A DNA stretch of 64,000 nt from Urechidicola croceus (lineage in GTDB: Bacteria > Bacteroidota > Bacteroidia > Flavobacteriales > Flavobacteriaceae). This document shows positions 9,224 through 17,966 of this stretch, piece after piece. The notes below the pieces were generated by a model that was given only the letters and a program-made list of their open reading frames with translations, did no database searches and was not told where the DNA came from. Within the stretch, counting starts at the first letter, position 1, and each line of letters starts with the position of its first letter. The translations under genes and the position numbers were made by a program. The stretch covers positions 124,001 through 188,000 of the forward strand of contig CAJIZG010000003.1 of the NCBI GenBank assembly GCA_905181865.1, read 5' to 3'.

Positions 9224-9736
9224 CTACTTATCTTGATAAGCACCAGAAGAATATGTCAATTCATAACTATGCGTATAAATTTCAAATACAATTCCGAACG
9301 GATCTTCTACATACACCATTTTATATGGTTTATCATTTGGATAATACGCTCTAATCGGCATTCTTTGTTTCCCCCCATAAGCTACAATTTTCTTGGTCAA
9401 CGCTTCTATATTGGGATCTTGAACACAAAAATGAAAAAGGCCTGTATTAAAAGGATTAAATTCTGGTGCTTCTTTAACCCCATGTGGGAATGAAAATAAC
9501 TCAATTCCGATTCCGTCAGAAGTAACTAAATGGGCTATTTCAAATTCACTCCATTCCTCGCCAAAAACATCAATACACATTTGCCCAATAGCAGTTTCTC
9601 TTTGTTTCTTTACTTGAGATGGCGGCATGATTAAATACCAACCCATTACATTTTTATAAAAATCAACTGCCTCTTTAATAGCTGGAACTGTAATTCCAAT
9701 ATGAGAAAATGACCTTGGGTATTTTGTTTCTTTCAT
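9224..9736 (-). CDS. VOC family (glyoxalase/dioxygenase fold) protein
   Basis: 170 residues with the two-module vicinal-oxygen-chelate pattern: SFSHIGITVPAIKEAVDFYK at the N-terminus (His as first metal ligand), LFHFCVQDPNIEALTKKI in the middle (second His) and YVEDPFGIVFEIYTHSYE at the C-terminus (Glu ligand). The family covers glyoxalase I, ring-cleavage dioxygenases and resistance proteins. Substrate unknown. It lies 42 bp downstream of the DUF2007 gene and could share its transcript. Confidence 0.88.
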   Translation of the reverse strand: MKETKYPRSFSHIGITVPAIKEAVDFYKNVMGWYLIMPPSQVKKQRETAIGQMCIDVFGEEWSEFEIAHLVTSDGIGIELFSFPHGVKEAPEFNPFNTGLFHFCVQDPNIEALTKKIVAYGGKQRMPIRAYYPNDKPYKMVYVEDPFGIVFEIYTHSYELTYSSGAYQDK

Positions 9737-9778
9737 AATTGTTTTTTTTTGTTATAAAAAACTTAGCATTAATAAAAC

Positions 9779-10009
9779 TTAAGCACTTAAGAATTCTTCT
9801 AAGATAGGTCGCGCTTTTACTACGTCTATTGTACGTATTTTAAACCGAACCGTATCAGCCGTTCCTCCATAAAATTCAGCTAAATTTCTAGAATTAAAAT
9901 TATCTTGAATAATTCCAAAAACCCCTATGCACTTTAGTTGTCTCCTTAAACCAATAATGCTTACTTCAGTTCCTGAATAAAAATCTATAAACTCATTTTC
10001 TTCTTTCAT
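9779..10009 (-). CDS. Small DUF2007-like protein
   Basis: Short protein with EVSIIGLRRQLKCIGV near the start and a closing pattern of hydrophobic and acidic residues ending RPILEEFL, resembling DUF2007 'putative signal transducing' proteins, which form a small alpha/beta fold. The frame is open from an earlier ATG at 10045; I prefer the internal ATG at 10009 because the homologous core begins shortly after it, but this is not decisive. There is no known function. The VOC gene follows in the same orientation. Confidence 0.6.
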   Translation of the reverse strand: MKEENEFIDFYSGTEVSIIGLRRQLKCIGVFGIIQDNFNSRNLAEFYGGTADTVRFKIRTIDVVKARPILEEFLSA

Positions 10010-10182
10010 AGTAGACTTTTTAATGCTCACATTAAAAATAGTCATTTTTTTTTAAATAAAGTCTACGCTTAAAAATTCGCTTGATCCAACCATATAATTA
10101 ATAAATATGGATCTCCGAATACATTAAGATTCACTGCCATTCGCTTGAATCTTGCCCATCGTTGACAGGTAAACTATACGAG

Positions 10183-10326
10183 TCAAATCTCAGCATTAAG
10201 AAAAGAGTTAGTGGGGTTGGTCTAAGTCTTTGTAAACAAATTATTATGCTTTACAAAGGAAGAATTAAAGTAAACAGCACTAAAGGAAAAGGAACTGCTA
10301 TGAGTTTGATTTTTATAAATCAATAA
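10183..10326 (+). pseudogene. C-terminal remnant of a sensor histidine kinase (ATPase domain G2 box)
   Basis: A 48-codon plus-strand frame without a usable start ends in TAA at 10324-10326. It reads RVSGVGLSLCKQIIMLYKGR then STKGKGTAMSLIF, which is the G2 box and last beta strands of a HATPase_c domain. No H-box, N-box or response regulator is present nearby, and upstream sequence (10046-10182) does not continue the domain. It is therefore a leftover of a deleted two-component kinase. The next gene on the minus strand ends one base away. Confidence 0.75.
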
Positions 10327-11082
10327 TTACGAATTTCTATGTACTATGTTAGCACTCGCCTGTATTGATGGAAGTACTACTAAATCTGCTATATTTACGT
10401 GATATGGTCTTGAAATAACGAAATAAATAATATCTGCTAAATCTTCTGGTTGCAATACCTTGATTCCCTGATAAACTTTACTCGCTTTTTCCTTATCTCC
10501 TTTAAAACGCACTTCGCTAAACTCTGTTTCTACCAATCCGGGGTGTATCCCTCCCACTTTGATTCCGTGTTCGTTTAAATCCATGCGCATTCCTGTAGTT
10601 AAAGCGTCTACCGCATATTTACTTGCACAATATACATTTCCGTTAGGATACACTTCTTTTCCAGCAATGGAACCAATATTAATGATATGACCAGATTTAT
10701 TCTCAATCATACTATTAATGATGACTTTAGACACATACAAAAGTCCTTTTACGTTGATGTCAATCATGGCATCCCAATCATCCAAAAAACCGTTCTGAAT
10801 GGAGTCTAAACCATGTGCATTACCCGCATTATTAATTAAAATATCAATTTTAGAAAATTCCCTCGGTAAACTATGAAGTGCAGCAACCACTTCTTCGTTA
10901 TTGCGTATGTCAAAATTTAAAATATGAACTTTTACTTTTGAACTTAATTCCTTTTGTATGGTTTGTAATCTCTCCAAGCGTCTTCCGCACAGTACAAGGC
11001 TAATCCCTTCAGATGCGAAGCGTTTTGCTGTTTCTAAACCAATACCACTCGTTGCTCCAGTTATAAGCGCTATTTTATTCAT
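10327..11082 (-). CDS. Short-chain dehydrogenase/reductase (YdfG-like)
   Basis: NAD(P)-dependent oxidoreductase of the classical SDR family, 251 residues from the ATG at 11082. The glycine-rich cofactor motif is TGATSGIG (residues 8-15), the structural NNAG lies near 85, and the catalytic Ser-Tyr-Lys set appears as NIGSIAG followed by YCASKYA. CGRRLERL after the second strand points to NADP preference. The frame opens 14 codons earlier, but AAAGGAG sits 8 bp before the 11082 ATG, an unusually good ribosome site for this genome, and the SDR core begins there. The closest familiar group is the 3-hydroxy acid dehydrogenase YdfG; the substrate is inferred. Confidence 0.9.
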   Translation of the reverse strand: MNKIALITGATSGIGLETAKRFASEGISLVLCGRRLERLQTIQKELSSKVKVHILNFDIRNNEEVVAALHSLPREFSKIDILINNAGNAHGLDSIQNGFLDDWDAMIDINVKGLLYVSKVIINSMIENKSGHIINIGSIAGKEVYPNGNVYCASKYAVDALTTGMRMDLNEHGIKVGGIHPGLVETEFSEVRFKGDKEKASKVYQGIKVLQPEDLADIIYFVISRPYHVNIADLVVLPSIQASANIVHRNS

Positions 11083-11122
11083 AGTTTCAAACTCCTTTAC
11101 ACAAATATACTTTAAACTAGGC

Positions 11123-11153
11123 AAAAAAAAACTGTCTTTTTAGACAGTTTTTT
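11123..11153 (-). terminator. Rho-independent terminator after typA
   Basis: ACTGTCT and AGACAGT flanked by A and T runs form a stem with a short T loop and poly-T on both sides, so it can stop transcripts from either direction. It lies 24 bp past the typA stop. Confidence 0.85.
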
Positions 11154-11176
11154 ATATTATAGTAAGAAATTAAGCT

Positions 11177-12946
11177 TTACTTAAAAATAATTTTTCTCAT
11201 TCTTAAACTTGCCGGAGTAACTTCTAAATATTCATCATTCTTAATAAACTCCATACACTCTTCTAAAGAAAATTCTCTCTTAGGAGCAATGTTCACAGCA
11301 GTATCTGTACCAGACTTACGAACGTTAGTCAATTTTTTCCCCTTCGTAAGGTTAATTGACATATCATCTTGTCTATTGTTCTCTCCTACAACTTGTCCTT
11401 TATAAATTTCTTGATTTATATCGATAAAGAAAACGCCTCTATCTCCCAACTTATCAATAGAATACGCCGTTGCTCTTCCTGCTTCTGCAGATATTAAAGC
11501 TCCGTTTACAACATCACTAAAATCTCCTTTATAAGGACCAAATTTATCAAAATTATGATTTATAATTGCGGTACCTGAAGTTGCTGTTAACATTTTATTA
11601 CGCAAACCAATCAATCCTCTAGAAGGAATCGTAAACTCTAAATGTTGTAAATCTCCTTTTGGCTCCATAATTAACAAGTCTCCTTTTCTTAAAGATACCA
11701 AATTAACTATTTTACTTGAAAATTCTTCTGGCACATCAACGACCAATGTTTCGTAAGGCTCAGACTTTACCCCATCAACCGTTTTTATAATTACTTGTGG
11801 CCTTCCCACTTGTAATTCATATCCTTCTCTTCTCATTGTTTCAATCAAAACAGACAAGTGAAGTACTCCTCGACCAAATACAGTAAATTTATCTTCAGAA
11901 TCAGTCGTTTTTACTTTAAGAGCAAGATTTTTTTCTAATTCTTTAAACAAACGATCACGTAAATGACGCGAAGTTACAAATTTACCCTCTTTACCAAAGA
12001 AAGGTGAATTATTAATTGTAAACAACATACTCATTGTAGGTTGATCTACTTGGATTCTTGGTAACGCTTCTGGGTTTTCAATATCGGCAATGGTATCCCC
12101 GATTTCAAAACCTTCAATACCAGTAATTGCACAAATATCTCCACTTCTTACTTTTGAAACTTTAACCTTACCCATCCCTTCAAAAACGTGTAATTCTTTA
12201 ATTCTCACTTTTTTTGTAGAACCATCGGCCTTACAAAGCATATAATCATTTGCTTCTTCTAAATCTCCTCTAAATACGCGACCAACAGCAATTCTTCCGG
12301 TAAAAGAAGAAAAATCTAAGGAAGTAATCTGCATTTGTGGAGATCCTTCTCTATAAGGTGCTTCTGGAATATGAGCGACTACAGCATCCAATAAAGGAAT
12401 AATATTATCAATTGGTTTATTCCAATCTGTATTCATCCAACCATTTTTGGCTGAACCATATATTGTTTCAAATTCTAGTTGATCTTCTGATGCATCCAAA
12501 GCGAACATTAGATCAAAAACCTTTTCATGAACTAACTCAGGAGTACAGTTTTCTTTATCAACTTTATTTACAACAACAATTGGTGTCAATCCTAATTCCA
12601 ATGCCTTACCTAAAACAAATCTTGTTTGTGGCATTGGCCCTTCAAAAGCATCAACTAATAGCAAAACACCATCTGCCATTTTTAATACACGCTCTACTTC
12701 TCCACCAAAATCGGCGTGACCAGGAGTGTCGATTACATTAATTTTTATTCCCTTATAGTTTACAGAAACATTTTTAGAAAGTATCGTAATTCCTCTTTCA
12801 CGTTCTAAATCATTGTTGTCCAATAATAAATCTGTTCGTACTTTACGATCATCCAAGATTTTTGCTTGGTCAATAATTTTATCAACCAAAGTAGTTTTAC
12901 CATGATCGACGTGTGCTATAATTGCGATGTTTCTAATAGACTGCAT
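11177..12946 (-). CDS. typA: Ribosome-associated GTPase TypA/BipA
   Basis: 589 residues of a translational GTPase related to EF-G. G1 is AHVDHGKTT (11-19), switch I carries ERERGITI, G3 is [11 protein letters not shown] near 73, G4 is NKVDKE near 127. The BipA-specific C-terminal region is present ([18 protein letters not shown] near 455 and [12 protein letters not shown] near 548). It assists 50S subunit assembly and growth in stress or cold. Single gene with its own promoter and terminator. Divergent from aroB. Confidence 0.97.
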   Translation of the reverse strand: MQSIRNIAIIAHVDHGKTTLVDKIIDQAKILDDRKVRTDLLLDNNDLERERGITILSKNVSVNYKGIKINVIDTPGHADFGGEVERVLKMADGVLLLVDAFEGPMPQTRFVLGKALELGLTPIVVVNKVDKENCTPELVHEKVFDLMFALDASEDQLEFETIYGSAKNGWMNTDWNKPIDNIIPLLDAVVAHIPEAPYREGSPQMQITSLDFSSFTGRIAVGRVFRGDLEEANDYMLCKADGSTKKVRIKELHVFEGMGKVKVSKVRSGDICAITGIEGFEIGDTIADIENPEALPRIQVDQPTMSMLFTINNSPFFGKEGKFVTSRHLRDRLFKELEKNLALKVKTTDSEDKFTVFGRGVLHLSVLIETMRREGYELQVGRPQVIIKTVDGVKSEPYETLVVDVPEEFSSKIVNLVSLRKGDLLIMEPKGDLQHLEFTIPSRGLIGLRNKMLTATSGTAIINHNFDKFGPYKGDFSDVVNGALISAEAGRATAYSIDKLGDRGVFFIDINQEIYKGQVVGENNRQDDMSINLTKGKKLTNVRKSGTDTAVNIAPKREFSLEECMEFIKNDEYLEVTPASLRMRKIIFK

Positions 12947-13275
12947 ATCTTATTTTTTGAAAGTGCAAAAGTAATTGATTTATTTCGATTAAATGGTGTG
13001 GAATGAGAATTAAGTTTTAAGCATTTTATAGAGCACCATATAATTGAGTTTGCTGTTTTTTAGCATTTTGCACACTTATTCAGTATTAATTTATTTTAAA
13101 ATATTGTTATAATACGCATGTTTCACATTTATAGCTTTGATTTTTTAATTATTAACCCGTAAATTGCCGCAAAAAAAATTTACTGTGATTCGCGTATGTT
13201 AAAAAGCCTATCCTTCAAACAGGATATTCTCTAAACAGCTGCTGTAAACCATTAAAAAATAACAAATAAAGAGCC
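12947..13275. promoter_or_regulatory. Divergent promoter region of typA and aroB
   Basis: No gene is seen in these 329 bp. On the minus strand TACTTTTG at 12966-12973 is a good -7 box for typA, 20 bp before its ATG. Near aroB, TATCCT and AGGATA (13209-13226) form a small inverted repeat about 50 bp before the start. The middle is AT-rich without other structure. Confidence 0.5.
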
Positions 13276-14343
13276 ATGAATTCCATCCATTCAGAAGATT
13301 ATTTCATTCATTTTAAGGAAAAGGCCTACAAAGAATTAAATTCATATTTAAAGGAAAATAGCCCTACTAAGTTATTTATTCTTGTAGATGAAAACACCAA
13401 TGACAATTGTTATCCCGTTTTTATAAAACAATTGGAGACATCGGCTGAAATAGAAGTTATTGAGATAGAATCTGGAGAGGAAAATAAAACTATTGAAACT
13501 TGTATTGGTCTATGGAATGTCTTAACAGAATTGGGAGCAGATAGAAAAAGTTTATTAATTAATCTTGGAGGTGGTGTAATCACAGATATGGGTGGCTTCG
13601 TAGCTTCTACCTTTAAAAGAGGTGTTAAGTTTATAAATATTCCAACTACATTGTTGAGCATGGTAGATGCCTCTGTAGGTGGAAAAACGGGTGTCGATTT
13701 AGGGGTCTTAAAAAATCAAGTAGGTGTGTTTTCAAACCCAGAAATGATTGTAATAGACCCTCACTATCTTTCAACACTTATTGAGAGAGAAATGGTATCG
13801 GGAATGGCTGAAGTCATTAAATATGGATTAACCTATGATGTTAAGCTATGGGATGCGGTTAAAAAGAATACAGACTTCGATTTTGAGCGTTTAGATGATA
13901 TTATATTTAGATCTGTCGAAATAAAAAATGAAGTTGTAAAAGAGGATCCAAAGGAACAGGGTATCCGTAAAATATTAAATTATGGACATACTTTAGGTCA
14001 CGCTATTGAATCCTATCATTTAGATTCATCTCAAAAAGAAAACCTAACGCATGGTGAAGCAATTGCCATTGGTATGATTACGGAAGCTTATATTTCTCAT
14101 AAGTTGCTAGAATTCCCAAAGGAAACATTGGAAGATATAAAAAAGAGCCTAAAATCTCTATATGGTCATGTAATCCTTGACAAGCAAGATTATGCTCCTA
14201 TTTTAGACCTATTGAAACACGATAAGAAAAACACCGGTGGTAACGTAAATTTTGTATTGCTAAATGATCTTGAAAATTTCAAACTCAACTGCCTCGTTCC
14301 AGAACAATTATTAATTGAAAGTTTAGATTATTACCAATCTTAA
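13276..14343 (+). CDS. aroB: 3-dehydroquinate synthase
   Basis: Second step of the shikimate pathway: converts DAHP to 3-dehydroquinate with NAD and a divalent metal. The 355-residue protein shows the NAD loop ESGEENKT, then LGGGVITDMGGFVAST near residue 95, the substrate loop DASVGGKTGVD near 133, and metal ligands in EVIKYGL, the LNYGHTLGHAIE stretch near 235 and the HGEAIAIGM motif. Nothing is missing. The stop is 3 bp from the convergent bshA stop. No other shikimate gene is nearby. Confidence 0.97.
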   Translation: MNSIHSEDYFIHFKEKAYKELNSYLKENSPTKLFILVDENTNDNCYPVFIKQLETSAEIEVIEIESGEENKTIETCIGLWNVLTELGADRKSLLINLGGGVITDMGGFVASTFKRGVKFINIPTTLLSMVDASVGGKTGVDLGVLKNQVGVFSNPEMIVIDPHYLSTLIEREMVSGMAEVIKYGLTYDVKLWDAVKKNTDFDFERLDDIIFRSVEIKNEVVKEDPKEQGIRKILNYGHTLGHAIESYHLDSSQKENLTHGEAIAIGMITEAYISHKLLEFPKETLEDIKKSLKSLYGHVILDKQDYAPILDLLKHDKKNTGGNVNFVLLNDLENFKLNCLVPEQLLIESLDYYQS

Positions 14344-14346
14344 AGG

Positions 14347-15474
14347 CTACTTTTCAATTGCTTTTTGATATACTCCTTCGTAAAGCGGTAATATTTTATC
14401 AATAGAAAAAGTTTTTGCTTGCTTAAAAGCATTTGCTTTAAAGGTCTCTAATCTTTCATTATTTTCTAGTATAAAAATAGCATTTTTTGCCATTTCATTA
14501 ACATCTCCCAAATCACTTAAAAACCCGGTTACGTTGTTAATATTCACCTCTGGTAGCCCCCCCGTATTTGTAGAAATAATTGCAGTTTCAGCCGCCATGG
14601 CTTCTAATGCGGCCAATCCAAAACTTTCTGTCATTGAAGGCAATAAAAACACATCAGAATAACACAGTACTTTATTAACATCATCACTATTTCCTAAGAA
14701 TAAAACTTTATCATAAATACCTAATTCCTTTACCCTGTATTCTAACCTTTCAATTTCTGGCCCTTCACCCACCAATAATAATTTAGATGGAATTTCTTTT
14801 TGAATCTTATAAAATATTTCTATAACATCCATTGGTCTTTTTACAGGCCTCATATTACTCACATGCGTAATTATTTTTTCATTTTCGTTCGCTAGGGTTG
14901 TTCTATTGCACTCCTTGTCTTTCTTATTTGAATACTTATCGATATCAATAAAATTATAAATAACATCAATATCTATTTCAATATTAAAAAGACGTAAAGT
15001 ATCTTTTTTTAAATTATTTGAAACCGCCGTTACAGCGTCTGAGTTGCTTATAGAGAATTCGACTGCCGCTTTATACGTTGGATGACTCCCTACAAGAGTA
15101 ATATCGGTTCCATGCAAAGTAGTGACCAACTTAATATCAATTCCTTTTTTGGTTAACATTTTTTTTGCCATATAAGCCGCGTAAGCATGAGGAATTGCAT
15201 AATGTAAATGTAAAATCTCTAACTTATGAGTCAATACAACTTCTACTAATTTCGTAGATAAAGCCAACTCATAAGGCTGAAAATGAAATAACGGATATTC
15301 TTCAACAAACACCTCATGAAAATGAATATTTTTTGCCAATAAATCCAACCGAACAGGTTGCTTATATGTTATAAAGTGAACTTCGTGATCTTTATCTGCA
15401 AGTGCCATCCCTAATTCCGTAGCAACAACTCCACTACCTCCAAATGTTGGATAACAAACTATTCCTATCTTCAT
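14347..15474 (-). CDS. bshA: N-acetyl-alpha-D-glucosaminyl L-malate synthase
   Basis: GT4 glycosyltransferase that joins UDP-GlcNAc to L-malate, the first step of bacillithiol synthesis. The N-terminal glycine loop CYPTFGGSGVVATELG, the HLHYAIPHA segment near 95, HGTDITLVG near 125 and the nucleotide-binding ESFGLAALEAMA near 280 are the BshA pattern. 375 residues is the normal length. bshB and bshC are not in this window. It ends 3 bp from aroB on the other strand, leaving no room for separate terminators. Confidence 0.93.
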   Translation of the reverse strand: MKIGIVCYPTFGGSGVVATELGMALADKDHEVHFITYKQPVRLDLLAKNIHFHEVFVEEYPLFHFQPYELALSTKLVEVVLTHKLEILHLHYAIPHAYAAYMAKKMLTKKGIDIKLVTTLHGTDITLVGSHPTYKAAVEFSISNSDAVTAVSNNLKKDTLRLFNIEIDIDVIYNFIDIDKYSNKKDKECNRTTLANENEKIITHVSNMRPVKRPMDVIEIFYKIQKEIPSKLLLVGEGPEIERLEYRVKELGIYDKVLFLGNSDDVNKVLCYSDVFLLPSMTESFGLAALEAMAAETAIISTNTGGLPEVNINNVTGFLSDLGDVNEMAKNAIFILENNERLETFKANAFKQAKTFSIDKILPLYEGVYQKAIEK

Positions 15475-15616
15475 ATGTTTATATCAGTTATTAAAAAAAG
15501 TATCAAACGAAAAATTCATGGTTCTTAACATGTTGCATCTAACTGTTAGAATGTAACTCTGAGACGTAAAGATAATTATTTACTTACAGAATGTATTCTA
15601 CCAATACCCTAAAAAA

Positions 15617-15636
15617 AACGCGCCGATAGGCGCGTT
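15617..15636 (-). terminator. Terminator after the transketolase N-half
   Basis: AACGCGCC and GGCGCGTT around a GATA loop give an 8-bp stem that is GC-rich for this genome; on the minus strand it is followed by eight T. It lies 9 bp past the stop of the transketolase gene and fixes that gene as the end of its transcript. Confidence 0.93.
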
Positions 15637-15644
15637 AAATATTT

Positions 15645-16490
15645 TTAGTAATCACCGAGTGTTTCGGGATTCTGTGCCAATGCACTTTCAAGTTGCTCAT
15701 CGTTCGGTGCCTTTCCATGCCAAGCATGAGTACCTGACATAAAATCTACACCATGCCCCATATCCGTATATAATAAGATACAAACCGGCTTTCCTTTTCC
15801 AGTCATCGTTTTTGCTTTGTTAATACCAGCGATAATAGTTTCAATATCATTTCCTTTTTTAACTTCCAACACATCCCATCCAAAAGCTTCAAACTTTGCA
15901 CGAAAATCACCCATTGGCATTACGTGCTCTGTTGAACCATCAATTTGCTGTCCATTTAAATCAATTGTAGAAATTAAATTGTCTACATTTTTACCTGCAG
16001 CATACATGATTGCCTCCCAATTTTGTCCTTCTTGCAATTCACCATCACCATGCAACGAATATACTAATTTTGTATCTCCATTCAATTTTTTCGCTTGAGC
16101 TGCTCCGAGAGCAACACTCATTCCTTGTCCTAAAGAACCAGAAGCAATACGAATACCTGGCAATCCTTCATGCGTTGTTGGATGTCCTTGTAAACGTGAA
16201 TTCAATAGTCTAAAAGTTGCCAATTCTGAAACTGGAAAAAATCCACTTCTAGCTAACACACTATAAAATACAGGTGAAATATGTCCGTTTGATAAGAAGA
16301 ATAAATCTTCATTTTCACCGTCCATAGAGAAATCACTTGAGTATTCCAATATTTCTTGATACAAAGCAGTAAAAAACTCTGTACAGCCGAGAGATCCACC
16401 TGGATGACCAGAATTAACGGCATGAACCATTCTTACGATATCACGTCTTACTTGTTGTGAAAAATCCTGTAATTCTTGAGTTGTTGGCAT
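15645..16490 (-). CDS. Transketolase, N-terminal (thiamine-diphosphate pyrophosphate-binding) subunit
   Basis: 281 residues covering only the first half of a transketolase: HPGGSLGCTEFFTALY near 28, GSLGQGMSVALGAA near 117, and the ThDP motif HGDGELQEGQ near 146 with its magnesium-binding Asp and Asn (DLNGQQIDG). The pyrimidine-binding half and the substrate-binding C-terminal domain are absent. Split transketolases are usual in Flavobacteriia, where the partner normally follows directly. Here a strong terminator stands immediately after the stop and the next gene is bshA, so the partner must be elsewhere or lost. Promoter TTTG-N19-TATTTTTG is perfect. Confidence 0.93.
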   Translation of the reverse strand: MPTTQELQDFSQQVRRDIVRMVHAVNSGHPGGSLGCTEFFTALYQEILEYSSDFSMDGENEDLFFLSNGHISPVFYSVLARSGFFPVSELATFRLLNSRLQGHPTTHEGLPGIRIASGSLGQGMSVALGAAQAKKLNGDTKLVYSLHGDGELQEGQNWEAIMYAAGKNVDNLISTIDLNGQQIDGSTEHVMPMGDFRAKFEAFGWDVLEVKKGNDIETIIAGINKAKTMTGKGKPVCILLYTDMGHGVDFMSGTHAWHGKAPNDEQLESALAQNPETLGDY

Positions 16491-16514
16491 TTAATAAATC
16501 TTAAAAATTTTGCA

Positions 16515-16545
16515 CAAAAATAAGTCTTTTACTGAGTTGTACAAA
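16515..16545 (-). promoter_or_regulatory. Bacteroidota-type promoter of the transketolase N-half gene
   Basis: On the minus strand a -33 TTTG (16542-16545) and a -7 TATTTTTG (16515-16522) are separated by exactly 19 bases, the textbook arrangement for the primary sigma factor of this phylum. The start codon is about 24 bp further on. Confidence 0.75.
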
Positions 16546-16584
16546 GTATAATTTACTTTATTACTGACAAGATTGAAACATTTA

Positions 16585-17871
16585 TTACGTTTTTTGCTTT
16601 TTCTTCTTTGCGGCAGGAAATAAGATATTATTTAGGATCAATCGATACCCTGGAGAGTTAGGGTGCAGATCCAATTCCGTCTTTGGATCTCCAACCTTAT
16701 GCGTATAGTCTTCCGGGTCATGTCCGCCATAAAACGTAAACATACCTTTCCCTTTGGTACCATGTATATAACGTGCTTCTCCATTCAATTTATTCTCTCC
16801 CATAATTAGCACATTTGCTTTTATAGTATTTCTATCAAACGACGTGGTTTGCCCCATAAAACCTTTCACTAAACTGGTATGATTCTGACATAACATGGTC
16901 GGTATAGGGTCCCATTTAGCAGAATAATTCATCAAAGAAATATAATCCGATGTTCTCGGTATTTTTCTTTTTCTAGTCATATCAATACTAGAAAACTCAT
17001 ACGTGGTCGGACTTCTTTCGAGCACAAAATTGGTAAAAGCCAACGTTTTACTGAAATCTATTTTAGACTGATAACCTACTTCTGATGGATCTCCATCAAA
17101 CATAGATTCGCAAATATCAACTCCATCTGCAGCAAGGGCAATATCAAAACTATCCGTCGCAGAACACATTGCAAACATAAAACCACCACCAATTACATAA
17201 TCTCTAATTTTCTTGGATACTGCTAATTTCTCTTGAGAAACCTTTTCAAATCCTAATTTATGAGACAAAGCTTCTAAACTTATCTTTTCTTCAATATACC
17301 ACGGGGCTCCCCTATAGGATCCATAAAACTTTCCATATTGTCCAGAAAAATCTTCATGATGCAAATGCAACCATTCATAATTAAGCAGTTCATCATTCAT
17401 AACTTCTTCATCATAAATAACATCAAACGGAATTTCTGCATTTGTTAAAACCATGGTCACAGCGTCATCCCATGGCTTTTTACTTTTTGGAGAATATACG
17501 GCTATTCTTGGCGCTTTTTCTAATATAACAGCTTCCATATTCAAGGAGGGACTTGCTATTTTTTCTAAAATTTTTTCCACTTTAAGATCAGATATTACTT
17601 CATAAGACACCCCTCTAATCTTACATTCATTTTCAATCTCTTTCGTATTTTCTAACAAAAAAGATCCTCCCTCGTAATTCAACAGCCATTGTGCCTTAAA
17701 ACCTAATTCTAACGTCCAAAAGGTTATTCCATACGCTTTTAAATGATTCTCTTGTAATTCTGCACTCATCGGTATAAATATAAACGATGCAAACATAGAA
17801 TTAGACAAGAAAAAAGACAGCAGCAGCATTAGCAGCAGCGATTTTCCATATTCTTTTTTGAGAAATATCAT
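16585..17871 (-). CDS. Exported protein of unknown function (relatives often labelled 'asparagine synthetase B')
   Basis: 428 residues. A hydrophobic signal peptide spans about residues 12-30 (LLLMLLLSFFLSNSMFASFI), so the protein is exported. The mature part opens with IPMSAELQENHLKAYG and contains an amidotransferase-like glycine turn with Cys (GGGFMFAMCSATDSFDIA near 235) and a conserved HHEDFSGQYGKFYG patch near 172. I recall that orthologues in Flavobacteriaceae carry the name asparagine synthetase B, but neither the Ntn-type glutaminase (N-terminal Cys) nor the SGGxDS synthetase loop is present, so that name looks wrong. The gene stands between dnaB and the transketolase half and ends in a Lys-rich tail. 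Confidence 0.6.
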   Translation of the reverse strand: MIFLKKEYGKSLLLMLLLSFFLSNSMFASFIFIPMSAELQENHLKAYGITFWTLELGFKAQWLLNYEGGSFLLENTKEIENECKIRGVSYEVISDLKVEKILEKIASPSLNMEAVILEKAPRIAVYSPKSKKPWDDAVTMVLTNAEIPFDVIYDEEVMNDELLNYEWLHLHHEDFSGQYGKFYGSYRGAPWYIEEKISLEALSHKLGFEKVSQEKLAVSKKIRDYVIGGGFMFAMCSATDSFDIALAADGVDICESMFDGDPSEVGYQSKIDFSKTLAFTNFVLERSPTTYEFSSIDMTRKRKIPRTSDYISLMNYSAKWDPIPTMLCQNHTSLVKGFMGQTTSFDRNTIKANVLIMGENKLNGEARYIHGTKGKGMFTFYGGHDPEDYTHKVGDPKTELDLHPNSPGYRLILNNILFPAAKKKKQKT

Positions 17872-17966
17872 AAACGGAAAAATAAGTCTACGAATATAAT
17901 CATCTTAAATTGATTTAAAACACATAAAAACTTCGATATATACATTGACCGTAACTTAATTTATCA

